Shown here: piece by piece, positions 18,615 to 27,340 of the stretch | How the letters are laid out: every line of letters starts with the position of its first letter | Position numbering within the stretch: position 1 is the stretch's first letter | DNA from: Gemmatimonadota bacterium | Lineage (GTDB): Bacteria > Gemmatimonadota > Gemmatimonadetes > Longimicrobiales > Gaopeijiaceae | Direction: 5' to 3' | DNA length: 64,000 nucleotides | Assembly: GCA_009838975.1 (NCBI GenBank) | Contig: VXQO01000113.1 | Coordinates: 52,791-116,790 of the forward strand | The notes under the pieces: model-generated | Databases searched by the model: none | What the model saw: the letters and a program-made list of their open reading frames with translations, nothing else | What the model was told of the DNA's origin: nothing | Position numbers and translations under genes: made by a program

Positions 18615-19946
18615 ATGAACTTCAGGGTCACGAAGAACGGCGGGCGCCGCCGTGCTCCCAATCGACGGGATTTCCTCGGATCGGCCGCGGCCGTGCTGGG
18701 CGCATCCCAGCTGCCGGCCTTTTCCTCGAACGCGACCGAAATCGCCCGCGACCTGAGCCGCCACCCCGGTACTCCGGCCGAAACCGCAAACGACGAGGAC
18801 TTCTGGGCCGAGGTCGCGCGCGCCTTCACCGTCGACCGCACGCTGGTCAACCTCAACAACGGCGGGGTCAGCCCGTCCCCGAGCTTCGTGCAGGACGCCA
18901 TGAAGCGGCACCTGGACTACTCGAACGAGGCGCCCACGTACACGATGTGGAAGATCCTCGAGCCCCAGCGCGAGGGCGTGCGGGCCCGCATGGCTCGGGA
19001 GTGGGGGGTCGACACCGAGGAAATCGCCTTCACGCGCAACGCCTCGGAAGGCCTCCAGACCGTGCAGTTCGGGTACGATCTCCAGAGGGGCGACGAGGTC
19101 CTCACCACCACGCAGGACTACGGCCGCATGCTCACGACCTTCCGGCAGCGCGAGCGACGCGAAGGCATCGTCATGCGGCAGATCAAGGTGCCCGTTCCCG
19201 CCGAGGACGACGCCGAGGTGGTCCGCCGCTTCGAAGAGGCGATCACGCCGCGCACGAAGCTCATCCTCATGTGCCACATGATCAACCTGACCGGCCAGAT
19301 CCTGCCGGTCCGCGAGATCGTCGCGATGGCCCGCAAGCATGACGTGCCCGTCATCGTCGACGGCGCCCACGCGATGGCGCACTTCCCCTTCAACCTCGCC
19401 GAACTGGAGTGCGACAACTACGCGACCAGCCTGCACAAGTGGCTATTCGCCCCCCACGGAACCGGCCTGCTCTACGTGCGCCGCTCCGAGATCCCCAGCA
19501 TCTGGCCCCTCATGGCCGCGCCCGACCGCATGGACGGCGACATCCGCAAGTACGAGGAGATCGGCACGCACCCGGCGGCCAACTACCTGGCCATAGGCGA
19601 GGCGCTGACCTTCCATCAGGGCATCGGCGCGGAACGCAAGGCCGAACGGCTGATTTATCTGAGGGACTACTGGGCGAACCGCCTGCTGGAGAACGACCGC
19701 GTCACCCTGAACACGAGCCGGAAACCCGGCTTCGCCTGCGGGATCGCCAACGTGCATGTCGACGGCCTCGACACCGCGCAGCTCAGCAACTGGCTCTGGG
19801 ACGAGCACCGCATCATCAACGTTCCCATCGGCCACGAGGAGTGCCCGGGCCTCCGCATCTCGCCCAGCGTGTACACCACGCTCGAGGAGATCGACCGCTT
19901 CAGCGAAGCCATGGAGTGGGCGATCGAACACGGCCTGCCCGCGTGA
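18615..19946 (+). CDS. Tat-exported class V aminotransferase (isopenicillin-N-epimerase-like)
   Basis: A PLP enzyme of 443 residues. The N-terminus has a twin-arginine type signal (NRRDFLGSAAAVLGAS), so it is probably exported folded with its cofactor. Fold-type I features are present: NNGGVSPSP near the start of the catalytic domain, TRNASEGLQTV, VIVDGAHAMAHFP with the cofactor-contacting Asp, and SLHKWLFAPHGTGLLYV, whose Lys should hold PLP. It resembles the isopenicillin N epimerase / cysteine-desulfurase-like branch; the substrate is unknown. It ends in a TGATG overlap with an S9 peptidase gene, hinting at processing of an amino acid or peptide in the periplasm. Confidence 0.85.
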   Translation: MNFRVTKNGGRRRAPNRRDFLGSAAAVLGASQLPAFSSNATEIARDLSRHPGTPAETANDEDFWAEVARAFTVDRTLVNLNNGGVSPSPSFVQDAMKRHLDYSNEAPTYTMWKILEPQREGVRARMAREWGVDTEEIAFTRNASEGLQTVQFGYDLQRGDEVLTTTQDYGRMLTTFRQRERREGIVMRQIKVPVPAEDDAEVVRRFEEAITPRTKLILMCHMINLTGQILPVREIVAMARKHDVPVIVDGAHAMAHFPFNLAELECDNYATSLHKWLFAPHGTGLLYVRRSEIPSIWPLMAAPDRMDGDIRKYEEIGTHPAANYLAIGEALTFHQGIGAERKAERLIYLRDYWANRLLENDRVTLNTSRKPGFACGIANVHVDGLDTAQLSNWLWDEHRIINVPIGHEECPGLRISPSVYTTLEEIDRFSEAMEWAIEHGLPA

Positions 19947-22054
19947 TGCGCACGCGGGGGGCCGCCGCGTTCGTCCTCCTCGCGGCGGCGCTGGCCGCGG
20001 CGGCCGCGCCGCTCCCGACCTCAGGGACCGCGTCCGCCCAGACGCGCGGGACCGACCTCGACGCGCTCGTCGGGTGGGCGTTCCCCTCCGGGCTCGTGGC
20101 GGCTGCCGAAGCGCCGGTCGTGGCCTGGGTCCGCAACGAGCGCGGCGCACGCAACGTGTGGGTGGCCGAGGGTCCCGCGTGGACGGGCCGCCGCGTCACC
20201 TCGTTCGCCGGCGACGACGGCCAGGAGGTCGGGAGCCTCGCGATCTCCGCCGCGGGCACGACGATCGCGTTCGTGCGCGGGGGGCCACCGAACCGGGCGG
20301 GCGAAATCCCCAACCCGGCGAGCATTGCGCTGGGCGTCGAGCGGGAGATCTGGATCGTCGGGACCGGCGGCGGCGACGCGCGCAGGCTGGGACCCGGCCA
20401 CTCGCCGCTCCTCACCGCCGACGGCACCCGGGTCGTCTACATCCAGGGCGGGGTGATCCACCGGCGGCCCACCGGGGACCCGGCCGCGGCGCCCGAACCT
20501 CTCGCCGATCCCCGCGGGAGCCCCGGCGAACTGCGGCTCTCGCCCGGTGGGGACCTGCTGGCGTTTACCAGCCAGCTCGGCGACCACGCCTTCATCGGGG
20601 TGCTGGATCTGGCGGCCGGCACCCTCCGCTACCTTGATCCCTCGCTCGACATCGACGGCAACGCGGCGTGGTCGCCCGATGGGAGCGAGATCGCCTTCGT
20701 CCGCATCCCGAACCGGCAGGGCAGCCTGCCCTTCTTCGCGGTGCGCGAGTCGCTCCCCTGGAGCATCCGGGCCGTCCGCCTTGCCGACGGCGCTGCGCGC
20801 ACCGTTTTCGCGGCCCCCGAGGGCACCGGCAGCGTGTTCCGCACCATCTCGGCCGCCAACAACATCTTCTGGGGTGCGGACGACCGCATCGCGTTTCCCT
20901 GGGAGGGCAACGGCTACACCAATCTCTACTCGGTGGATGCCCGGGGCGGCGGTGATCCCCGACCCATCGCCCCGGGCGAGTTCGAGGTCCAGTACGCGGC
21001 GCTGGCTCCGGGCGGAGAGGCGCTCGTCTTCTCGTCCAATCAGGGAGACATCGACCGCCAGCACCTCTGGTGGGGCCCGCTGGACGGGAGCGGTGCGCGG
21101 CAGCTGACCCCGGGAGCCGGGATCGAATGGCAGCCGGCACCGACCGTCGACGGATCGGTCGTCTTCCTGGCGTCGTCGGGCACGGTCCCCGCTCACGCGG
21201 AGGTGCTGGCCGGAGACGAGCGCCGCTGGCTGGTGGAATCGGCGCGCGATCGCCTGCCCGGCGGCCTCGTCGACCCCGGGCAGGTGGTGTTCCCGTCGGC
21301 CGACGGCCTGGCCATCCACGGACAGCTGTTCCTGCCCGAAGGACCGCCGCCCCCCGATGGCTGGCCCGGCCTGCTCTTCCTGCACGGGGGTTCCCGCCGG
21401 CAGATGCTCCTCGGCTTTCACCACCGCGACTATTACCACCACACCTATTCCTTCAGCCAGCACCTGGCCGCGCTCGGCTACGCCGTCCTTTCGGTCAACT
21501 ACAGGAGCGGCATCGGCTACGGCATGGAGTTTCGCGAAGCGAAGCACTACGGCGCCGACGGCGCCTCGGAAGTCAACGACGTGCTCGGCGCGGGCGTGTA
21601 CCTGGCGTCGCGGGACGACGTGGACGGCGACCGCATCGGGCTCTGGGGCGGATCCTACGGCGGCTATCTGACCGCCCACGGACTCGCCCAGGCATCGCAC
21701 CTGTTCAAGGCTGGAGTGGACATCCACGGCGTCCACGACTGGAACGTCGCGATCGGCAACTTCGTCCCGTCCTACGACCCGGCGGCCCGGCCCGACCTCG
21801 CCCGGCGCGCCTTCCAGTCCTCGCCGATGGCGTACGTCGACCGGTGGACCTCGCCGGTCCTGCTCATCCACGGCGACGACGACCGAAACGTGCGCTTCAG
21901 CGAGTCGGTCGACCTGGCGGAGGTCCTGCGCCGCAACGGGGTTCACGTCGAGATGCTGGTCCTGCCCGACGAGGTGCACGGCTTCCTCCTGCACCGCAGC
22001 TGGATGTCCGTGTTCCGCGCCGCGGAGGACTTCTTCGGCCGGTTCCTGAAGTGA
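19946..22054 (+). CDS. Secreted S9 family prolyl oligopeptidase-type peptidase
   Basis: A 702-residue exported peptidase. The signal peptide (AAAFVLLAAALAAAAAPL) is cut near ASAQT. Residues ~60-440 form a WD40/TolB-like propeller with repeated SPDG/SPGG turns. The alpha/beta-hydrolase domain has GGSYGG (nucleophile Ser near 570), Asp in HGDDDRNV and His in DEVHGF. The ATG at 19946 overlaps the aminotransferase stop; the longer frame upstream is the shadow of that gene. A GTGA overlap joins it to the next gene. It likely releases dipeptides or processes small peptides in the periplasm. Confidence 0.92.
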   Translation: MRTRGAAAFVLLAAALAAAAAPLPTSGTASAQTRGTDLDALVGWAFPSGLVAAAEAPVVAWVRNERGARNVWVAEGPAWTGRRVTSFAGDDGQEVGSLAISAAGTTIAFVRGGPPNRAGEIPNPASIALGVEREIWIVGTGGGDARRLGPGHSPLLTADGTRVVYIQGGVIHRRPTGDPAAAPEPLADPRGSPGELRLSPGGDLLAFTSQLGDHAFIGVLDLAAGTLRYLDPSLDIDGNAAWSPDGSEIAFVRIPNRQGSLPFFAVRESLPWSIRAVRLADGAARTVFAAPEGTGSVFRTISAANNIFWGADDRIAFPWEGNGYTNLYSVDARGGGDPRPIAPGEFEVQYAALAPGGEALVFSSNQGDIDRQHLWWGPLDGSGARQLTPGAGIEWQPAPTVDGSVVFLASSGTVPAHAEVLAGDERRWLVESARDRLPGGLVDPGQVVFPSADGLAIHGQLFLPEGPPPPDGWPGLLFLHGGSRRQMLLGFHHRDYYHHTYSFSQHLAALGYAVLSVNYRSGIGYGMEFREAKHYGADGASEVNDVLGAGVYLASRDDVDGDRIGLWGGSYGGYLTAHGLAQASHLFKAGVDIHGVHDWNVAIGNFVPSYDPAARPDLARRAFQSSPMAYVDRWTSPVLLIHGDDDRNVRFSESVDLAEVLRRNGVHVEMLVLPDEVHGFLLHRSWMSVFRAAEDFFGRFLK

Positions 22055-22803
22055 GCCGCCCGGCCGCGAGCCTTCTGGCCATCGTGCTGACCGTCGGCGC
22101 CGCGCCGCTCTCCGCACAGGATCCGTCGCCCGACACCCTCCGGTCCTTCACCTTTCGCGGCAACGTGGTCGACTACGTGACGGAAGAGCCGATCGAGGGC
22201 GCCTCCGTCGGGCTCGTCGAGGCGCGCCGGCTGGCGGTTACCGATGCGAACGGATACTTCGAATTCGCCGATCTCGTTCCGGGCCGCTACACCATCGCCA
22301 CGACGGGCTTCGGGTACGAGCCCAATCGGGAGCCCTCGGACGTTCCGTTCGGCGCGGTCCTCGTGGTTCGGCTCAATCCGGCGCCGCTGGACGTCGCGGG
22401 CCTCGAGGTCGAGATCGCGCGCTTCGTCCGCCAGATCGAGATGCGGCGGCTCGCGACTCCGGTACCGTCGAGCGGATTCGACCGGGAGATCCTGAACAGG
22501 ACGGTCGACTATGATCTGGTTGAGTTCATCAGGGAGAGGACGACGCTGGACATCGTCGAAGACTCGTTCGGCCTTCCGGTTGCCCGTTTCAGAAACCGGG
22601 TGACCCGCCTGCGGGTATGCCTCGACGAGTTTCCGGTAGGCGCCGGCTTCCTGCAGAACCTGCAGCCACACCAGCTCGGTCGGGTCGAGGTCTACGAGTC
22701 GGCACGGATGGTGCGCTTGTACACGAACGAATTCCTGGAGCAGGCGGCGGAGCGCGGGTTCCAGCTACGGCCCGTCGATCTGACGTCGGCGAGAGGATGC
22801 TGA
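22051..22803 (+). CDS. Exported carboxypeptidase-regulatory-like / TonB-plug-like protein
   Basis: A 250-residue secreted protein starting with GTG that overlaps the S9 stop (GTGA). The signal peptide is cut near LSAQD. Residues ~33-110 form a carboxypeptidase regulatory-like beta-sandwich (GNVVDYVTEEPIEGASVGL ... DANGYFEFADLVPGRYT). The rest resembles the plug part of TonB receptors without a barrel (VYESARMVRLYTNEF near the end). A similar but larger protein is encoded at 44907-45995. It may be a surface anchor or adaptor; function unknown. It ends overlapping the next lipoprotein gene. Confidence 0.75.
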   Translation: MSRPAASLLAIVLTVGAAPLSAQDPSPDTLRSFTFRGNVVDYVTEEPIEGASVGLVEARRLAVTDANGYFEFADLVPGRYTIATTGFGYEPNREPSDVPFGAVLVVRLNPAPLDVAGLEVEIARFVRQIEMRRLATPVPSSGFDREILNRTVDYDLVEFIRERTTLDIVEDSFGLPVARFRNRVTRLRVCLDEFPVGAGFLQNLQPHQLGRVEVYESARMVRLYTNEFLEQAAERGFQLRPVDLTSARGC

Positions 22804-23429
22804 CCGTGGCCACGAGAATCGGAAGACCCTGCCACCGACTCGCGTGCATCCTCTCGATCGCGGGACTCGTGGCCTGCGCGTCGGCCGGCCCGGGCGCTCC
22901 GGCTCCCGACAGGGCCGCCGCCCTGGCGGTGTTCGCGGGCAGCTGGGAGTTCGACGAGTCGGCGACCGCCCAGGCCGCAAACGTCCGCGGGGTGCGGCCG
23001 CAGGACCACATCCAGCAGCGCGCGTCCGATCTCGGAATGGAGATGATGCGGGAGCAGGGTGCCGGTGCCGACGCCGTCTCCGGCACGCCCGCCGGGCTGC
23101 GCCAGACCATGCTGATGGTCGGGATCACGCCGGAGAGACTGGCCTTCCAGCCGGGCGGCGGCGAGCTCGCGGTCGACTTCGACGCCGAAGGGCCGATCGC
23201 GCTCCCGCTCGATGGCGGCTGGACCGACGCGTCGGCTCCGCAGGGCCCGGTCCAGGCGCGGTTGCGCTGGCGCGACGACGGTTTCGCGATCGAACGCAGG
23301 ATCCCCGGTGGCGGCACCATCCGCGATGCCTGCTCCATCCTCGAGAGCGGCCACCTCCTGGTCACGCGCGAGATCGTCTGGAGGCGAGCCAGGCCGCTCG
23401 GACTCATCGTCTACGGGAAGCCGTCCTGA
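22797..23429 (+). CDS. Lipoprotein of unknown function
   Basis: A 210-residue lipoprotein with a hydrophobic segment ending in the lipobox LVAC. No family recognised. The mature part begins with an FAGSWEFDESATAQAA stretch and later has paired beta-like segments (LRWRDDGFAIERRIPGGGTI), like lipocalin-type or envelope-stress proteins. ATG at 22797 overlaps the previous gene's end by 7 bases, so it is the fourth member of a tightly coupled unit with the aminotransferase, the S9 peptidase and the plug-like protein. Confidence 0.65.
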   Translation: MLTVATRIGRPCHRLACILSIAGLVACASAGPGAPAPDRAAALAVFAGSWEFDESATAQAANVRGVRPQDHIQQRASDLGMEMMREQGAGADAVSGTPAGLRQTMLMVGITPERLAFQPGGGELAVDFDAEGPIALPLDGGWTDASAPQGPVQARLRWRDDGFAIERRIPGGGTIRDACSILESGHLLVTREIVWRRARPLGLIVYGKPS

Positions 23430-23472
23430 CGCACGCGGGCGGTCGCGCGCCCCGGAATCGTCCTCGTCCCGC

Positions 23473-24735
23473 TCAGGACCCCCCCGCGATCACCCGCGCG
23501 AAGTCGCTACCCGCCGGCGACTGGTAGGCCTTCAGTCCGAACTCCGGCAGTACCGCGATGAGGTGATCGAAGATGTCCGCCTGAAAGCCCTCATAGTTGG
23601 CCCACGCCGTGTCGTTCGAGAAGCAGTAGATCTCGATCGGGACGCCCTCGGGTCCCGGCGCCAGCTGGCGAGCCAGAAGCGTCATCTCCTTGTGGGTCTT
23701 GGGGTGCGCCTCCAGGTACTTCTGCACGTAGACGCGGAACGTCCCGAGGTTCGTCAGCCGGCGGATTTCGGGGATCACGCCGGGGTCGCCCGCATCCTTG
23801 GCCGCGTTGTAGCGCGCAATCGTGTCCAGGGCATCCCGCATGTACCCCTGCAGAAGCTCGCGCCGGGAAAGTTCCTCGATTTCGTCGTCCCGCAGAAAGC
23901 GCACCGAGTTCATGTCGAGCCGGAGCGAGCGCTTGATCCGCCGGCCCCCCGACTCGCTCATGCCACGCCAGTTCTTGAACGACTCGGTGATGAACTTGCT
24001 CGTGGGGATCGTCGAGATCGTCTTGTCCCAGTTCTGGACCTTGATCGTGTGGAGCGCGATGTCGATGACCTCGCCGTCGCTCTGAGCCTGTGGAACGCTC
24101 AGCCAGTCCCCGATCCGGATCATGTCGTTCGACGCGATCTGCACGCTCGCGACCAGCGACAGGATCGTGTCGCGGAAGACCAGCATGAGCACCGCGGCCA
24201 GCGCCCCGAGCCCCGAGAGGAAGACCACCGGCGACCGGCCGACCAGCACCGACACGATCACCACCGCCGCCGCCAGCCAGGCCACCAGGCTCACCACCTG
24301 CAGGTAGCCCTTGATCGGCCGTGACTTCGCTTCGGCGTAGCTCTCCTGGTAGATGTCGTTGACCGCGTCCAGGAAGGCCGCGAAGGCCCGCACCACCGCG
24401 AACGCGATGTAGGCCGCCGCCACGCGCCGCACGATCGTCCACACGGTGGAGAGCAGTTCCCCGGGCGCGGCCTCGACCCCCGCCGGCGTGACGCCCAGCG
24501 CGGGCCCGATCCCGAGATAGACCACCAGTGCCGGCACCACGTGGGCGAGCCGCTGCACCACCTTCCGCTCGGCGATGCGGTCGTCCCAGCTGGAACGCGT
24601 CCGCGCCGCCACGCGCCCGAACACCCGCTGCAGGAGGCCCGACGCGACCCGGTCGGCGATCAGCGCGGCCACCGCGAGGACGCCCGTCCAGAGCAGCAGA
24701 TTCGGCCAGTCGGCCGGAAGCATGAACGGCTGCAT
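23473..24735 (-). CDS. MscS-family mechanosensitive channel
   Basis: A 420-residue inner-membrane channel protein that opens on hypo-osmotic stretch. About five hydrophobic segments lie between residues 12 and 200. The pore helix region is VFLSGLGALAAVLMLVFRDT, followed by SLVASVQIASNDMIRIGDWL as in the MscS beta domain. The long soluble C-terminal part with KNWRGMSESGGRRIKRSL resembles the YbdG/MscM subgroup. Its start is 3 bases after the stop of the serine hydrolase gene, so the two are co-transcribed. Confidence 0.9.
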   Translation of the reverse strand: MQPFMLPADWPNLLLWTGVLAVAALIADRVASGLLQRVFGRVAARTRSSWDDRIAERKVVQRLAHVVPALVVYLGIGPALGVTPAGVEAAPGELLSTVWTIVRRVAAAYIAFAVVRAFAAFLDAVNDIYQESYAEAKSRPIKGYLQVVSLVAWLAAAVVIVSVLVGRSPVVFLSGLGALAAVLMLVFRDTILSLVASVQIASNDMIRIGDWLSVPQAQSDGEVIDIALHTIKVQNWDKTISTIPTSKFITESFKNWRGMSESGGRRIKRSLRLDMNSVRFLRDDEIEELSRRELLQGYMRDALDTIARYNAAKDAGDPGVIPEIRRLTNLGTFRVYVQKYLEAHPKTHKEMTLLARQLAPGPEGVPIEIYCFSNDTAWANYEGFQADIFDHLIAVLPEFGLKAYQSPAGSDFARVIAGGS

Positions 24736-24738
24736 GGC

Positions 24739-25923
24739 CTACCTCGACTCGCCCAGTTCCTCGGCCATGAGGTCGAGGACCAGGTTGGTGAGGCGCACCA
24801 GGTGGGGGTGGGCGCGGTTCCCGTTGGTGAGGAAGGCGACCCCGAGGCCACGCGTGCGGTTCCCCGACGCGAACGCCGTGTACCCCCCTACACTCCCCGA
24901 ATGCGCAAAGAAACGCTCGCCGTCACGCGCCGAGACCCACCACGTGAGGCCATATCCGGGCTCCTCATACCCCCATCCACCCCCCATCGGCTCTCCCGCG
25001 AACTGCTCGAACTGCAGACGGTGCATCTCGTCCATCGTCGCCGCCTCCAGCAACCGCCCGTCGCCCCAGCGGCCGTCGCCCAGGTTGAAGCGCACCCAGT
25101 TGGCCTGGTCGTGCACCGTCCCGTAGACGATTCCCGCGGGCCACACGTTGGCCTTCACGCGCGTCGTGGGCCGGTTCCGCCCCGTCTCGGGATCGGGCAC
25201 GTACGGCACCGCCAGCCGCTCGGCCATCTCCGGCGGCGGATCGAAGGCGGTCGAATTCATCCCCAGCGCCCCCCAGACATGCTCGCGGACGTAGTCCCTG
25301 TAGGGCACGCCCGAGAACTTCTCGACGAGGTGCCCGACCAGCGAGTAGGCCATGTTGGAGTAGACCACGCCCTCCAGCGGCGGCGTGTCCACCCGCAGCG
25401 AATCGCCGAGGTACTCGTCCAGCGGCAGCGGCGCGGTGGTTCCCCATACCGCGTGGGGGCCGAAGTCGACCGGCATCCCCGACGTGTGGGTCAGCAGATG
25501 CCGGAAGGTGACCGGACGCTCCAGGTCCTCGCCGCGGATCACCAAGCCGTCGATGTGGTCGGTCACCGGGTCGTCGAGCGCGAAGCTGCCCCGCTCCATC
25601 TGCTGCAGCAGCGCCACGGTGGACTGCGCCTTGAAGGTGGACCCGATCAGGTAGACGGTGTTGGTCGACGCGGGCGTGCGCGCCCACAGGTTCGACTGCC
25701 CGTACGCACCGCTCCACAGCTCGCCCTGGCGGTCGGTGATCGCGACGGTCACGGACGGGATGTTCCCCTCGAGCATGGCCCGCCGGACCTCGGGTTCGAA
25801 GCGGGCGACGATGCGCGCGACCGCGGACGACTGGGCCTCCGCCGGATCGGGCGGGACCGCGAAGAGCGCGGGCAGGACGGTCGGCAGGAGGGCCGCGGCG
25901 GTAAGGAAGGTACGGCGCAACAT
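24739..25923 (-). CDS. Secreted serine hydrolase (class C beta-lactamase-like)
   Basis: A 394-residue exported penicillin-binding-protein-like hydrolase. After a signal peptide (TAAALLPTVLPALFAV), the SxxK motif occurs as STFK near residue 95 with the nucleophile Ser. YSN (in VVYSNMAYSLVGHL) is the second motif. HSG before GSVGGYTAF is in the place of KTG. Such proteins act as esterases, D-aminopeptidases or beta-lactamases; the HSG triad is commoner in esterase-type members. It precedes the MscS gene. Confidence 0.87.
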   Translation of the reverse strand: MLRRTFLTAAALLPTVLPALFAVPPDPAEAQSSAVARIVARFEPEVRRAMLEGNIPSVTVAITDRQGELWSGAYGQSNLWARTPASTNTVYLIGSTFKAQSTVALLQQMERGSFALDDPVTDHIDGLVIRGEDLERPVTFRHLLTHTSGMPVDFGPHAVWGTTAPLPLDEYLGDSLRVDTPPLEGVVYSNMAYSLVGHLVEKFSGVPYRDYVREHVWGALGMNSTAFDPPPEMAERLAVPYVPDPETGRNRPTTRVKANVWPAGIVYGTVHDQANWVRFNLGDGRWGDGRLLEAATMDEMHRLQFEQFAGEPMGGGWGYEEPGYGLTWWVSARDGERFFAHSGSVGGYTAFASGNRTRGLGVAFLTNGNRAHPHLVRLTNLVLDLMAEELGESR

Positions 25924-26082
25924 TGAACGCTCCGGGTGTCGAAGGTGTCTCAGGCGTGGGGTACGGGCGCTCCCGCGCGGCTACTATGTTACCGCATTGG
26001 GTCCCCAAGTCCACAGGGAACCGAAGGAGTGGGATTGAGAGAGCGGCGGTCGCGGCGCGGCGGATCCCCACACACGACTGGA

Positions 26083-26125
26083 AATGTAATGTTAACATCA
26101 CACAATGTAAGGTGGATATTACATT
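26083..26125. promoter_or_regulatory. AATGTAA repeat cluster upstream of apaG
   Basis: An AT-rich patch in GC-rich DNA has AATGTAAT (26083-26090), TGTTAACA palindrome (26090-26097), AATGTAA (26104-26110) and the inverted ATTACATT (26118-26125). Outer arms are perfect inverted repeats. This looks like an operator for a dimeric regulator serving apaG or the divergent serine hydrolase gene. Confidence 0.4.
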
Positions 26126-26162
26126 ACGGGCGACCCGGACCGGAGCGTGGCGCGTGATCAGG

Positions 26163-26591
26163 ATGGCGGGGGAACCGGGGCGCCGCCCGCCCGTCCTGGA
26201 CGACCAGATGCGCATCACGGTCCGCCCGGTCTACGCGCGCGGCCCGTCGCAGCCTCCGCTGCGCCACGTCTTCGTCTACTTCATCCGCATCGAGAACATC
26301 GGCGGCGACACCGCGCAACTCTTCTGGCGCCACTGGAAGATCCACGACACGCTCGCGGGCGACCAGGAGGTCGAAGGCGAAGGCGTCGTGGGACAGTCAC
26401 CCGTCCTGGCCCCCGGGGACGTGCACGAGTACAACAGCTTCTGCGTGCTCGAGGGTCGCAGCGGCCACATGGAGGGGTTCTACCACTTCCGCCGCGACGA
26501 CGGCTCGGTCTTCCGCGCCCCGATCCCGCGCTTCGAGTTGCGCGTGCCGCGCAACGACGGGCCGGCCCGTGGTCCGGACATCCGGGCCTGA
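26163..26591 (+). CDS. apaG: ApaG domain protein
   Basis: 142 residues matching ApaG, a fibronectin-like fold domain linked in enterobacteria to Co2+/Mg2+ sensitivity. Family blocks: HVFVYFIRIENIGG, WKIHDT, EVEGEGVVGQSPVLAPG, HEYNSFCVLEG and MEGFYHF followed by IPRFELRVP. Start uncertain: ATG 26163 is used, GTG 26112 would add 17 residues, and ATG 26208 would give 127 residues, the usual ApaG length. Stands alone in its direction, downstream of the operator-like repeats. Confidence 0.85.
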   Translation: MAGEPGRRPPVLDDQMRITVRPVYARGPSQPPLRHVFVYFIRIENIGGDTAQLFWRHWKIHDTLAGDQEVEGEGVVGQSPVLAPGDVHEYNSFCVLEGRSGHMEGFYHFRRDDGSVFRAPIPRFELRVPRNDGPARGPDIRA

Positions 26592-26679
26592 ACGGGACAG
26601 GCGGTTGTTCCGCACGTTCGGCCGGGTGCGGCGGGTGGCCGGCCGGCGCGCGAAACCTGGCCGTACCGGGGTCCCCGCC

Positions 26680-27201
26680 CTATTCGATCCTTCTATAGAC
26701 TGCGTGCGATATCCGCTCCGTCCCGTCCGGAAGGGTGCGGCGGTACTCGTTGTTGATCGTGTTGCCGTCCTCGGAGAGCACGTTGACGATGACCTGGTAG
26801 ACGTCGCCGTCGCGCGCGTTGAGGATGTGGTTGGTGCGATCGTCGACGACCTCGACTGCGGTCGTGGCGTTCTCCTGCCCCTCGACCGGCCGGAAGACGC
26901 CGTCGAACAGTGTCGCGTAGCTCCACTCGGACGACTCGCCCTCGGCGGTGGTGGACGCGACCGTGATCTTCATCCCGCCGTCGCCCCAGGGCTCGTAGGT
27001 CATGATGTTGCTGGCGGGCGGCGGCGCGTCGGACTCCAGGCGCCAGACGCCGAAGCGCGGGTTGGAGGGCGCTGCGGCCGCGGCCTCGTCCGCCATGGCC
27101 GCGTCGCTCTGCCCGCTCTCGTCAGCGGCGGGAGCGCAGGCGAAGGTCGCGCCGGTCGCAACCATCGCGAGGGCAAGGATCGTCGAAGTGTGAGTGCGCA
27201 T
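26680..27201 (-). CDS. Lipoprotein of unknown function
   Basis: 173 residues. The signal peptide ends with a lipobox-like FAC, then a low-complexity acidic/Ala linker (ADEAAAAAP). The globular part (GVWRLESDAPPPAS ... EGSSEWSY-like strands ... VYRRIE) reads like a small beta-barrel, as in periplasmic proteins of unknown function common in this group. ATG 27201 is preceded by AGGAGTTCAGGA, a clear ribosome site; the longer open frame upstream lacks this. Divergent from the gene at 27341. Confidence 0.68.
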   Translation of the reverse strand: MRTHTSTILALAMVATGATFACAPAADESGQSDAAMADEAAAAAPSNPRFGVWRLESDAPPPASNIMTYEPWGDGGMKITVASTTAEGESSEWSYATLFDGVFRPVEGQENATTAVEVVDDRTNHILNARDGDVYQVIVNVLSEDGNTINNEYRRTLPDGTERISHAVYRRIE

Positions 27202-27340
27202 TCCTGAACTCCTGTCGGTGGAGGGGCCGATGCAGACAAGCGGGCAATCTAGAGTGGCGCAACGGCCTCCGAAACCGGACGGGACCCTGCGGGGTAGGAG
27301 GGAGAAGCCTCGTCCGCCCGCCCCGAACCCGTTTGCTTCC

